A stretch of DNA of 64,000 bases from Bacillota bacterium (GTDB lineage Bacteria; Bacillota; SHA-98; UBA4971). The DNA is taken from positions 230,160 through 294,159 of the forward strand of contig JANLFY010000001.1 in the NCBI GenBank assembly GCA_024653485.1, given 5' to 3'. The translations under genes and the position numbers were made by a program. Shown here in pieces: positions 41,622 to 50,379 of this stretch. Position 1 is the first letter of the stretch. Each line of letters starts with the position of its first letter. Under the pieces are notes generated by a model. It was given only the letters and a program-made list of their open reading frames with translations. It did no database searches and was not told the origin of the DNA.

Positions 41622-43550
41622 ATCACGAGACGCAACGTTTACCTGCAAGAGACGCCTCTCGACGAGGCGACGTCGAAGTTTCTCGCTGCCCTTGATAGAG
41701 AGGGGCTCTCCGTCCCGCGAGAGGGTGAGGCGGTCCCAGTGGACATCCCAGCGCTCGGTCGCGTCACAGCCTCGCCCGTGTTCGCGCGCGCCTCGTCTCC
41801 TCACTACCACGCGTGCGCCATGGACGGCATTGCCACGCAAGCCCGGCTCACGTTCGGAGCGAGCGAGAGAAACCCGACTGCGCTGCGCCTGGGGACGGAG
41901 GCCCGATGGGTGGACACTGGCGATCCCCTGCCTGCCGGGTGCGACGCAGTGATCATGGTGGAAGACCTCGTGGACGTGAGGGACGATTCCGTTACAATCA
42001 TAGCCCCGGCGAAGCCCTGGCAGCATGTGCGCACCGTGGGCGAGGACATCGTGCTCTCCGAGCTCGTCGTGCCTGAGAACCACGTCATTCGACCGGTCGA
42101 CCTCGGTCCCATGCTGGCGGCTGGTGTGACCGAGGTGGCCGTCCGCAAGAAACCCAAGGTAGCGGTGATTCCGACCGGGAGCGAGCTGGTTCCGCCGGGG
42201 GCTCGGCTTTCGCCTGGCGACATCGGGGAATTCAACTCGAGGATCATAGGCGGCCTCGTGCACGAATGGGGAGGGGAGCCTGTTTTCCACGATGTCGTGA
42301 GGGACGATTACGACGACCTCGTTCGGGCAGTCCGCGCCGCTAGCTCCGAGGCCGACGTCGTGGTGGTGAACGCCGGGTCGTCGGCAGGGAGCGAGGACTA
42401 CACATGTCACGTTGTGAGGGCTCTCGGCGAGCTCCTCGTGCACGGGGTCGCCATCAAGCCCGGCAAACCTACGATCCTCGGCATAGTCTATGGCCGGCCC
42501 TTTCTCGGTATCCCGGGGTATCCCGTATCCGCGTCTCTCGCTTGCGAGCTCTTCCTGAAGCCCGTGGTGGCGAAGATGCTCGGGCGACCCGTCCGGAGAC
42601 CGGCGAGGGTGGGCGCCTTGGTAACGCGGCGCATACTCTCGACCCCGGGAGTGGACGAGTTTGTGAGGGTAAAGCTGGGTGAAGTGGGAGACAAGCGCAT
42701 AGCGACCCCCCTTGCACGGGGGGCGGGGGCGATAATGTCGCTCGTGAGAGCTGATGGCCAAATCCGCATCCCCGCCTCAGCCCAAGGCGTGGAGGAGTCG
42801 TCCGTGGTCGAGGTGGAGCTCCTGCGAGATCCCGAGGAGATAACCGACACGATAGTCGTGATAGGGAGCCACGATCTCGCTCTAGATGTTCTCGCGAGCC
42901 ACCTGGCGCGCGCGTACCCTGGGATGCGGCTGTCCTCTGCCCACGTCGGAAGCATGGGAGGGATCATGGCCATTCGGCGAGGAGATGCGCATCTCGCGGG
43001 CGTTCATCTCATAGACGAAGAGACCGGAGAGTACAACGTCCCCTATGTCAAACGACTCCTTGGATCGGAGGGTTTTGCCCTGGTGAACCTGGTCCACCGC
43101 GAGCAGGGGTTCATTGTCGCCAAGGGGAACCCCAAAGGCATTTCGGGGTTCGCGGACATCGCAAGGCCAGGGGTAGTGTTCGTCAACAGGCAGAGGGGCG
43201 CCGGGACGAGGATCCTGTTGGACCTGGAGCTTTCCAGAATCGGTGTGGACCCGGCGAGCGTGGCCGGGTATGAACATGAAGAGTACACCCACATGGGCGT
43301 GGCGTCCTGCGTGGCGAGCGGGGCGGCCGACGTGGGGCTCGGGATTCGGAGCGCCGCCGTGGCGCTAGGGCTCGACTTCGTTCCCATGGCGAATGAGAGG
43401 TACGACCTTCTTACTCGAATCGAGTTTCTCAAGTCTCCGAAGATTGAGAGGCTCATCGCGGTTATGAGGTCCGATGACTTCCGGAGAGACGTTGTGGCCC
43501 TTGGCGGCTACGATGTCTCGCAAACGGGAAAGGTCGTGTGGCAGGGATGA
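41622..43550 (+). CDS. MoeA fused to a periplasmic-binding-like (LysR-substrate/PBP) domain, probable AUC start
   Basis: Second MoeA paralog, about 642 residues. MoeA core to about residue 400 (AMDGIATQARLTFG, WVDTGDPLPAGCDAVIMVED, VIPTGSELVPPG, VVVNAGSSAGSEDYTCHVV). After about residue 415 a PBP domain follows (VVIGSHDLALDVLASHLARA, LVNLVHREQGFIVAKGNPKG, FVNRQRGAGTRILLDLEL), an arrangement known in archaea and anaerobes. The first in-frame ATG/GTG/TTG is GTG at 41739, which would delete a conserved start. The codons before it read TRRNVYLQETPLDEA, as in homologs, and begin with ATC five bases after GGGAGGAGG, so AUC initiation is likely. Confidence 0.88.
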   Translation: MTRRNVYLQETPLDEATSKFLAALDREGLSVPREGEAVPVDIPALGRVTASPVFARASSPHYHACAMDGIATQARLTFGASERNPTALRLGTEARWVDTGDPLPAGCDAVIMVEDLVDVRDDSVTIIAPAKPWQHVRTVGEDIVLSELVVPENHVIRPVDLGPMLAAGVTEVAVRKKPKVAVIPTGSELVPPGARLSPGDIGEFNSRIIGGLVHEWGGEPVFHDVVRDDYDDLVRAVRAASSEADVVVVNAGSSAGSEDYTCHVVRALGELLVHGVAIKPGKPTILGIVYGRPFLGIPGYPVSASLACELFLKPVVAKMLGRPVRRPARVGALVTRRILSTPGVDEFVRVKLGEVGDKRIATPLARGAGAIMSLVRADGQIRIPASAQGVEESSVVEVELLRDPEEITDTIVVIGSHDLALDVLASHLARAYPGMRLSSAHVGSMGGIMAIRRGDAHLAGVHLIDEETGEYNVPYVKRLLGSEGFALVNLVHREQGFIVAKGNPKGISGFADIARPGVVFVNRQRGAGTRILLDLELSRIGVDPASVAGYEHEEYTHMGVASCVASGAADVGLGIRSAAVALGLDFVPMANERYDLLTRIEFLKSPKIERLIAVMRSDDFRRDVVALGGYDVSQTGKVVWQG

Positions 43551-44626
43551 CCGGGCTTAGCGAAGGCCGAGCGCTGTACGACGGCTACGGGAGAAGAATC
43601 ACGTACCTGCGCGTGTCCGTGACGGACAAGTGCAACCTCCGGTGCGTGTACTGCATGCCCGAGGAGGGCGTGGAACCCCGCCGCCACCACGACTTGCTGC
43701 GGCTCGAGGAGATCTCCCGCGTGATCCGGGTGGCGGCCCGCCTCGGCATCGAGAAGGTCCGTATCACCGGCGGGGAGCCGCTCGTGCGGAAGGGGTTGCC
43801 TGATCTGGTGAGGATGATAGCCTCGATCACAGAGATCCGCGATCTGTCCATGACCACCAACGGCACGCTCCTCGCCGGGTTCGCTCGCGACCTCGTCGCC
43901 TCAGGCCTGAAGCGGGTGAACATCAGCCTTGACACGCTGAAGCCCGATGTGTACTCGAAGATGACGCGATGCGGTGATATCCAGGGAGTATTCGCGGGGA
44001 TCGCGGCGGCAGAGACGGCGGGCCTCCTCCCGATAAGGCTGAACGCGGTGGTTGTTCGCGGGATGAATGACGGGGAGATCGAGGACCTCGCCAGGCTCAC
44101 GTTGGAACACGCTTGGGACGTGAGATTCATAGAGCTCATGCCTTTCTGGGGAAACGGTGGTCGGTTCGAGCGCGCGCATGTGGTCCCGGTCGAGGAGATC
44201 AGGGAGAGGGTGAGAGCCCTGGGAGCTCTGCCGGAGGCTTCTTCCGCGCTCCCCGCGCCGGAGTGGTCGAGGGCTGCGGGCGCGCTTAGCAGTGAAGCGG
44301 CTCCTGCCGCGGACGACTGCGCGGGCCCAGCCTCATACATGCGGCTGCCCGGCGCGGCAGGGCGAGTGGGGTTCATATCCAGGGAAGGCGATGGATTCTG
44401 CGTGAGGTGCAACAGGTTGCGCCTCACCGCCGAAGGCAAACTCATGCCGTGCCTTCTCTCGGACCTCGCCGTTGACCTACGGGCTCCGCTTCGCGCCGGG
44501 GCGGACGACGACGCCATCGCCTCGCTCATCCGCAAGGCCGTGAGCCTGAAACCGGCAGCTGGCGCGGGACGCGCAGGAGGCGAGATCGGGGCTTGCAGGC
44601 CCCCCCTGTCAGACATCGGGGGCTGA
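43547..44626 (+). CDS. moaA: MoaA, GTP 3',8-cyclase
   Basis: Radical SAM enzyme that starts molybdopterin synthesis by making 3',8-cyclo-GTP. The N-terminal cluster is CNLRCVYC (C29, C33, C36), with RITGGEPLVRKG next; the C-terminal substrate cluster is C285, C288 and C302 in FCVRCNRLRLTAEG and KLMPCL. Length 359 is slightly long because of an Ala-rich insertion (around 225-265, ASSALPAPEWSRAAG). The ATG overlaps the previous stop (ATGA); a GTG nine bases upstream after GGGAAAGG is an alternative. The terminal GG motif of the family is present (DIGG end). Confidence 0.95.
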   Translation: MTGLSEGRALYDGYGRRITYLRVSVTDKCNLRCVYCMPEEGVEPRRHHDLLRLEEISRVIRVAARLGIEKVRITGGEPLVRKGLPDLVRMIASITEIRDLSMTTNGTLLAGFARDLVASGLKRVNISLDTLKPDVYSKMTRCGDIQGVFAGIAAAETAGLLPIRLNAVVVRGMNDGEIEDLARLTLEHAWDVRFIELMPFWGNGGRFERAHVVPVEEIRERVRALGALPEASSALPAPEWSRAAGALSSEAAPAADDCAGPASYMRLPGAAGRVGFISREGDGFCVRCNRLRLTAEGKLMPCLLSDLAVDLRAPLRAGADDDAIASLIRKAVSLKPAAGAGRAGGEIGACRPPLSDIGG

Positions 44627-44685
44627 GGCCGCTGAAACGGAGCTGAAACGGAACGGAAGTTGGTGAATTGGAGATGAGACAGGAC

Positions 44686-45189
44686 ATGTCTGATGAGACC
44701 TTGACTCACCTGGACGGCTCTGGTAAGGCCCGCATGGTTGACGTCACCTCGAAGCCCGATACGCCCCGCGAGGCTCGAGCCAGGTGCAGGATCCTGATGG
44801 CCCCACGGACGCTCGCCATGGCAGAGAGGGGCGAGGGACCGAAGGGCGACGTTTTCGGCGTGGCAAGAGTGGCCGCGATCATGGCCGCGAAGAACGCTTC
44901 CGGTCTCATCCCGATGTGCCATCCCATCTCCGTAACCGGGGTGGACGTTGCCTTCCGGACCGATGGCCGGTCAGGGGCGGTTGACATACAGGTGACTGTG
45001 CGCACTCTTGGGAAGACCGGGGCAGAGATGGAGGCGCTCACAGGGGCGTGCGTGGCTGCGCTTACCATCTACGACATGTGCAAGGCGGTGGACCGGTCCA
45101 TGGTGATCGGAGACTTGAGGCTTGTACGGAAGTCCGGGGGCAAGAGCGGAGAGTTCGTACGGGAGGGAGAGGAACCTTGGGAGGAGTAG
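44686..45189 (+). CDS. moaC: MoaC, cyclic pyranopterin monophosphate synthase
   Basis: Converts cyclo-GTP to cyclic pyranopterin phosphate, the step after MoaA. About 167 residues with LTHLDGSGKARMVDVTSKP, GDVFGVARVAAIMAAKNAS, LIPMCHPISVTGVDV, TGAEMEALTGACVAALTIYD (catalytic Lys nearby) and MCKAVDRSM. ATG after GGAG was chosen; an upstream ATG and TTG are possible. Its stop overlaps the next gene by 13 bases. Confidence 0.95.
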   Translation: MSDETLTHLDGSGKARMVDVTSKPDTPREARARCRILMAPRTLAMAERGEGPKGDVFGVARVAAIMAAKNASGLIPMCHPISVTGVDVAFRTDGRSGAVDIQVTVRTLGKTGAEMEALTGACVAALTIYDMCKAVDRSMVIGDLRLVRKSGGKSGEFVREGEEPWEE

Positions 45190-46109
45190 TCGTTGCCGTG
45201 TGTGTGAGCGAGACGAAGGGCGTGAGCAAGCGTGACGTGGGTCGGGCAAGACTGGTTGAGGGACACGGCCTGGAGGGGGACGCCCATGCGGGGCCGTGGC
45301 ATCGCCAGGTTAGCCTCCTTGGAGAGGAAAGCATAGAAAGGATGAGGGCGAAAGGGGTGGAAGTAGCGCCCGGGTCGTTCGCGGAGAACATAACCACGCG
45401 GGGTGTCGACCTTTGCCACCTTCCCTTGGGCACGCGTCTCGACGTGGGTTCAGAGGTCGTGCTCGAGATCACGCAGATAGGCAAGGAATGTCACACGGGG
45501 TGCGCCGTCTTCCGGCAGGTGGGGGAATGCGTGATGCCGAGGGAAGGGGTCTTTGCGAGAGTCGTGCGCGGGGGATGGGTCGCGCGGGGGGATGAGATAC
45601 GCGTGAAGACGGCCATCGACTTCGCTGTGCTGACGGTGAGCGACAAGGGCTCGCGAGGCGAAAGATACGATGAGAGCGGCGACGTAATAGAGCGAATGGT
45701 ATCCTCCCTCGGCAGAGTCGTAGAGAGGCGAATCGTTCCCGACGAGTACGACATGATCGTGGAGGAACTGCGCCGCATGTCCGACAAGCTCAGGGTGGAT
45801 GTGGTGCTGACAACTGGAGGCACCGGATTCAGCCCGCGAGACGTGACGCCAGAGGCTACGCGCTCAGTCATCGACAGGCTCGTTCCCGGCATTCCGGAAG
45901 CCATGCGTGCCGCTGGTCTCGCAAAGACGCCCCATGCCATGTTGAGCAGGGCCGCAGCAGGGATCCGCCGGAAGACGCTCATCGTGAACCTGCCTGGGAG
46001 CCCGAAAGGCGTGGAGGAGAGCCTCGCGGTCGTCCTTCCTGCCATTCCCCATGCGGTGGAAACGCTGCGAGGGATCGCTGGCGATTGCGCGCGCCCGAGT
46101 GCCGGCTGA
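45177..46109 (+). CDS. MOSC domain - MogA/MoaB fusion protein
   Basis: Two cofactor domains in one chain of about 310 residues. Residues 1-145 are a MOSC domain (VAVCVSETKGVSKRDVGR, GLEGDAHAG, RQVSLLGEESIERM, FAENITTRGVDL, GKECHTGCAVF with its Cys), thought to handle sulfur on the cofactor. Residues 148-310 are MogA/MoaB, the molybdopterin adenylyltransferase (FAVLTVSDKGSRGERYDESG, VLTTGGTGFSPRDVTPEAT, NLPGSPKGVEE). TTG start follows GGGAGGGAGAGG. Adenylylation is the step just before MoeA, so the operon supplies metal uptake, pterin synthesis and insertion, but no moaD, moaE or moeB is in the window. Confidence 0.92.
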   Translation: MGGVVVAVCVSETKGVSKRDVGRARLVEGHGLEGDAHAGPWHRQVSLLGEESIERMRAKGVEVAPGSFAENITTRGVDLCHLPLGTRLDVGSEVVLEITQIGKECHTGCAVFRQVGECVMPREGVFARVVRGGWVARGDEIRVKTAIDFAVLTVSDKGSRGERYDESGDVIERMVSSLGRVVERRIVPDEYDMIVEELRRMSDKLRVDVVLTTGGTGFSPRDVTPEATRSVIDRLVPGIPEAMRAAGLAKTPHAMLSRAAAGIRRKTLIVNLPGSPKGVEESLAVVLPAIPHAVETLRGIAGDCARPSAG

Positions 46110-46217
46110 ACGCTGAACATGGATCCGCCCTGCCTGTTGATGGACCCGCCCTTCGCCTGGAATGACGCCGCGTTCGTCTCGCGCGGTGGCGCCTCCGTCG
46201 GGTGCGGCGCACGACGC

Positions 46218-46246
46218 TTGTTCCCCGGGGGCGGAGGTTGTATAAT
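46218..46246 (+). promoter_or_regulatory. Sigma-A type promoter of hpt-guaA
   Basis: TTGTTC and TATAAT with a 17-base spacer; the -10 is perfect. The remaining leader (about 100 bases) has no recognisable purine riboswitch. Confidence 0.75.
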
Positions 46247-46355
46247 GTATTCGTTGTTTCGGCCGGCGGGCGGGAATAGCGCGAGGAACCTTTGGAAGCC
46301 TGCCGGACACTCGCTCGGTCGCTAGCGCACAAGCGTACTGCGGGAGGCGGAGGCA

Positions 46356-46895
46356 GTGGTAAATGACCTTGAGCAAGTCCTCTTGACTGAGGAAGTCATT
46401 GCGAGAAGGGTAAAGGAGCTGGGCGAGCAGATCTCCCGAGATTATCGCGGTTGCGATCTCGTGGTAGTGGGGATACTGAAGGGCGCCCTGGTGTTCATGG
46501 CGGACCTCATCAGGCACCTGTCCATCCCGGTGATAATGGATTTCGCGGTTGTGTCGAGCTACGGCGCGGCCACGACAACCTCAGGGGTCGTTCGGATCCT
46601 CAAAGACCTGGATCAGCCCATCGAGGGAAAGCACGTGCTCATTGTGGAGGACATCATAGACACCGGTCTCACCATGCACTATCTCGTGAACAATCTCAAG
46701 GCGAGGAAGCCTCTCTCCGTGAAGGTGTGCACTCTCCTCGACAAGCCCAGCCGCAGGGAAGTGGACATAGCGCCTGACTATTGCGGCTTTGCCATTCCCG
46801 ACCACTTCGTGGTGGGGTACGGGCTGGACTATGCAGAATACTACCGCAACCTGCCCCAGGTTGGCGTGTTGAAACCGGAAGTATACAAGAAATGA
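46356..46895 (+). CDS. hpt: Hypoxanthine(-guanine) phosphoribosyltransferase
   Basis: Purine-salvage enzyme of 179 residues that makes IMP/GMP from base and PRPP. The PRPP-binding motif [17 protein letters not shown], the start-side [17 protein letters not shown] and the C-terminal [20 protein letters not shown] are classic. The GTG start follows GGGAGGCGGAGG. The stop overlaps guaA (ATGA), so the two are co-translated. Confidence 0.96.
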   Translation: MVNDLEQVLLTEEVIARRVKELGEQISRDYRGCDLVVVGILKGALVFMADLIRHLSIPVIMDFAVVSSYGAATTTSGVVRILKDLDQPIEGKHVLIVEDIIDTGLTMHYLVNNLKARKPLSVKVCTLLDKPSRREVDIAPDYCGFAIPDHFVVGYGLDYAEYYRNLPQVGVLKPEVYKK

Positions 46896-48421
46896 TAGCT
46901 ATCCTTGATTTTGGTTCGCAATACAACATGCTCATCGCGCGCAAAGTGCGCGAGCTCTCCGTGTACTGCGAGATCCTGCCCCACGACACACCTGTGTCCA
47001 GATTGGCGGCGTTGAGGCCCGAAGGCGTGATCCTGTCGGGCGGCCCGTCCAGCGTGTACGAAGAGGACGCGCCTCGTTGCGACGTTCGCGTCTTCGAAAT
47101 GGGCGTCCCGGTGCTCGGGATCTGCTACGGGATGCAGCTCATGGCGCACGTCCTCGGAGGGGAAGTGGCCCACTCCGGAGTAAGGGAGTACGGTAAGGCG
47201 ACTGTCTTCGTAGACGATGGAGCCGACCTCTTCGCCGGCGTCGGGTCAAGCTTTGCATCGTGGATGAGTCATCAAGACAGAGTGAACGCTCTGCCGCGCG
47301 GGTTCGAGGTGATAGCTCACACAGGCAGTACCCCCGTCGCAGCCATGCGCGACCGCGCGCGGAAACTGTACGCCCTCCAGTTCCACCCCGAGGTAGTCCA
47401 CACGGAGCGCGGTAAGGAGATCCTCGCGAATTTCCTGTTCGGGGTGTGCGGGTGCGAGAGATCGTGGACTCCCGGGAGGTTCGTCGATGATCAAGTGGGC
47501 CGCATCAGGGAGGAGGTGGGCGATGGGCGCGCCATCGCCGCGCTGTCAGGCGGAGTTGACTCATCCGTGGCCGCCCTGCTAGTTCACCGGGCGATAGGGG
47601 ACAGGCTCACGTGCGTTTTCGTCGACACCGGCTTGCTCCGGAAGGATGAGGCGGAGCAGGTGAAGGCGACCTTCGGTGAGACCTTCAGCATGAACCTGCG
47701 TGCCGTGGACGCGAGAGAGAGGTTCCTGGCCGTGCTCAGGGGGGTCGTCGATCCCGAGGAGAAGAGGAAGAGGATAGGCCGGGAGTTCATAAGGGTCTTC
47801 GAGGAGGAGTCCCGGAGGTGCGGCGACGTAGATTTCCTTGTCCAGGGCACGTTGTATCCGGACGTCATCGAGAGCGCGGGCTCTCGTCTAGGTCCTGCTG
47901 CCAAGATCAAGTCCCACCACAACGTGGGGGGGCTTCCTGAGAACATGCGACTCCGGCTCATCGAACCCCTGCGCTACCTGTTCAAAGACGAGGTCCGTGC
48001 AATCGGAAGAGACCTGGGGCTTCCCGCCTCGATAATCGACCGTCATCCCTTCCCAGGGCCGGGGCTGGCTGTGAGGATAGTGGGAGAGGTGACTTGCGAG
48101 AATCTCCAGACGGTGCGTGAAGCCGACGCCATCGTCGAGGAAGAGATGAAGGCCGCGGGGTTGTATGAGAAGGTTTGGCAGGCGTTCGCGGTGCTCCTTG
48201 ACGTCCGGAGCGTCGGCGTGATGGGGGACATGCGCACGTACGAACGGCCCATAGTGGTGCGCGCCGTGACGAGCGAGGACGGCATGACGTGCGATTGGGC
48301 AAGACTGCCCAGTGGCGTGCTGGAGAGGATCTCGGCGCGCATCGTCAACGAGGTCAAGGGAGTGAACCGAGTCGCGTACGACATAAGCACGAAACCGCCT
48401 GCGACGATTGAGTGGGAGTAG
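46892..48421 (+). CDS. guaA: GMP synthase (glutamine-hydrolysing)
   Basis: Converts XMP to GMP with glutamine. 509 residues. N-terminal class I GATase: [48 protein letters not shown] (nucleophile about C78), [13 protein letters not shown]. Then the ATP-pyrophosphatase P-loop ([17 protein letters not shown]) and the dimerisation domain to the end ([16 protein letters not shown]). The ATG was chosen by the ATGA overlap with hpt and exact family N-terminus. Confidence 0.97.
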   Translation: MIAILDFGSQYNMLIARKVRELSVYCEILPHDTPVSRLAALRPEGVILSGGPSSVYEEDAPRCDVRVFEMGVPVLGICYGMQLMAHVLGGEVAHSGVREYGKATVFVDDGADLFAGVGSSFASWMSHQDRVNALPRGFEVIAHTGSTPVAAMRDRARKLYALQFHPEVVHTERGKEILANFLFGVCGCERSWTPGRFVDDQVGRIREEVGDGRAIAALSGGVDSSVAALLVHRAIGDRLTCVFVDTGLLRKDEAEQVKATFGETFSMNLRAVDARERFLAVLRGVVDPEEKRKRIGREFIRVFEEESRRCGDVDFLVQGTLYPDVIESAGSRLGPAAKIKSHHNVGGLPENMRLRLIEPLRYLFKDEVRAIGRDLGLPASIIDRHPFPGPGLAVRIVGEVTCENLQTVREADAIVEEEMKAAGLYEKVWQAFAVLLDVRSVGVMGDMRTYERPIVVRAVTSEDGMTCDWARLPSGVLERISARIVNEVKGVNRVAYDISTKPPATIEWE

Positions 48422-48500
48422 TGTACCTCTTGGGCGGAGCGCTCATCTGACTGGTGACGGGTGACGCGCCGAGCGTGGATCCAAGGTTGTCAGTGGAGTG

Positions 48501-48544
48501 ACGAGGCCCTTGCTGAGCTTCTAGAGCTTCAGCAAGGGCCTCGT
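48501..48544. terminator. Long hairpin between convergent guaA and purine permease
   Basis: ACGAGGCCCTTGCTGA and TCAGCAAGGGCCTCGT are a perfect 16-bp inverted repeat with a 12-base spacer that can extend the stem (GC/GC). No T-run follows on either strand, so it may act as a bidirectional, factor-assisted terminator and 3' RNA protector. Confidence 0.6.
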
Positions 48545-48645
48545 GGTCTCCATGGCGGCTCTGCCGGTTCTCTGCGTTCGCTGCAGGGTGCCATTGACTC
48601 CCGCCTTCCGGCTTCAGACTCCGGTCGGGAGCCGCCGACGGACCA

Positions 48646-49992
48646 TCAGGTTATGAACGGGAGGACGAACCTGATGACGAAGAGCAAGGCAAGCACCCAC
48701 ATGGTTACGCTGATCTCCTTCGCCCTCGCCGCCAGCAGCTTGATGACGACGTACCCAAGGACCCCGAACACGAGGCCTTCAGCGATGCTGTACGCGAAGG
48801 GCATCATGGCGATGGCGAGGAACGCGGGAATGGCCTCGGTGAAGTCGGTGAAATCGATCTTCATGACCGGCTCCATCATGAATATGCCCACGATGATGAG
48901 GGCTGGGGCCGTCGCCGCTGCGGGGATCAGCTTCACGAGCGGCGCGAAGAACAGGGACAACAAGAAGAGCACGGCTACTGTGACCGCAGTCAGGCCGGTG
49001 CGGCCGCCCTCGGCGACGCCGGAGGCGCTTTCTATGTAGGTGGTCACGGTGCTGGTTCCGAAGACCGCTCCGGCGACGGTGCCGACAGCGTCAGCAAGGA
49101 GTGCCTGGTCGGCCTTTGGCAGCTCTCCTTTCTTGTTCAAGAAGCCAGCTTTCGTCGAAACGCCGATCAGGGTTCCGGCAGTATCGAACATGTCCACGAA
49201 CGTAAAGGTGAAGATAACGGTGATGAGCCCGACGTCGAGTAGCCCTCTGAAATCCATCTTGAGGAAGGTCGGAGCCAGGCTGGGCGGGGCGCTCACGATT
49301 CCCGCCAAACCACTTGGCGCCGGATTCAGCTTGAATATCATCCCTACGACGGTGGTAATGAGGATGCCTAGGAGAAGCGATCCTTTGACACGCCGCGAGA
49401 CCAGCAGCCCCATCACGACCAGCCCGAACAGGGACAACAGGACGTTGGGAGACGCCACGTTCCCCAGGCCCACGAGCGTGGCGTCGTTCCTCACGATGAT
49501 GCCGGCTTCCTGCAGTCCTATGAACGCTATGAACAGGCCTATTCCGACGCTAACCGCCAGCTTCAGTGTCATGGGGACGCCGTTGATGATCGCTCTCCGG
49601 ACCGGGAGGATGGTGAGTATGAGGAAGATCACACCGTCGACGAACACGGCGGCCAGCGCCGTCTGCCAACTAACGCCCATTCCGAGGACCACAGTGAACG
49701 CGAAGAAAGCGTTCAGTCCCATGCCTGGTGCCATGGCGAACGGGTAGTTCGCATGGAACGCCATGATGAGCGTGCCGAGAGCCGCGCCCAGGATGGTCGC
49801 AACCATCACGGCCCCGACGTCCATGCCGGTGTTGCCCAAGATTGAGGGGTTGACGATGATGATGTACGCCATGGTCATGAATGTCGTGATTCCCGCCAGT
49901 ATCTCGGTCCTCACGTTGGTCCCGTTCTCTCGCAGATGGAAAACGCTTTCTAGGAACCCGTTACCATCACTCTTCAGCTTCGCCTGCGCCAT
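48646..49992 (-). CDS. NCS2/AzgA-type purine (hypoxanthine/guanine) permease
   Basis: Membrane transporter of 448 residues with about 12-14 segments. The start FLESVFHLRENGTNVRTEIL and AGITTFMTMAYIIIVNP is the PbuG/AzgA signature; MAPGMGLNAFFAFTVVLGMG and TVTTYIESASGVAEGGRTGL (substrate site) follow. ATG after AAGGAGG. It faces hpt-guaA, which would use the imported bases. Confidence 0.93.
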   Translation of the reverse strand: MAQAKLKSDGNGFLESVFHLRENGTNVRTEILAGITTFMTMAYIIIVNPSILGNTGMDVGAVMVATILGAALGTLIMAFHANYPFAMAPGMGLNAFFAFTVVLGMGVSWQTALAAVFVDGVIFLILTILPVRRAIINGVPMTLKLAVSVGIGLFIAFIGLQEAGIIVRNDATLVGLGNVASPNVLLSLFGLVVMGLLVSRRVKGSLLLGILITTVVGMIFKLNPAPSGLAGIVSAPPSLAPTFLKMDFRGLLDVGLITVIFTFTFVDMFDTAGTLIGVSTKAGFLNKKGELPKADQALLADAVGTVAGAVFGTSTVTTYIESASGVAEGGRTGLTAVTVAVLFLLSLFFAPLVKLIPAAATAPALIIVGIFMMEPVMKIDFTDFTEAIPAFLAIAMMPFAYSIAEGLVFGVLGYVVIKLLAARAKEISVTMWVLALLFVIRFVLPFIT

Positions 49993-50379
49993 ACCCGAAC
50001 CTCCTTAGGTGCATCACATGGTATTCATCTTCTTCCCCGTGTACCAAGACACGGGATCTTCTCTCGATTCTTTGCGAGGCACTCGGCGATCATCTCACCA
50101 GAGGGGAACTCCATCGCGCGGCTTGACGACGCGGGGCTGCACTGCCCGCCATTCGCCCACCCGACCATGCCTCACCGCATCAGGTAACCGTTGGAGCCTT
50201 CCGTTCGACCGCTCGCTCCGAGGCTATCCCTCCCTCCTCATGAAACTTTGACCGAAGCCTCGTCCACCTGATCCCTGTCCCCGAGTAGTTCGCCATATCT
50301 ACAGAAAGCCCTCCTCCTGGAGTGGCCTGCATTCACGCGTCCGCGCCTTCCTCCCCGGCACGGATCACGCCTCACATGC
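49993..50379. other. 387-base intergenic region without a recognised gene
   Basis: Between the purine permease and the StrS-type aminotransferase, both on the minus strand. A perfect CCCGTGT/ACACGGG hairpin sits at 50036-50055, about 45 bases ahead of the permease start. I searched for the purine riboswitch core and did not find it. No convincing promoter was seen. Nothing else is recognisable. Confidence 0.5.

Noticed and set aside
43585-44922. 445-codon open frame antisense to moaA
   Set aside because: Shadow of a GC-rich coding frame; amino-acid composition (Arg/Ser/Pro-rich) and lack of motifs are typical of such shadows. The same reasoning removes the long minus-strand frames at 13219-14451, 37865-39379 and 41598-42761.
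49993-50250. Purine riboswitch ahead of the NCS2 permease
   Set aside because: The three-way-junction core (TATA and the paired loop sequences) is absent on the minus strand.
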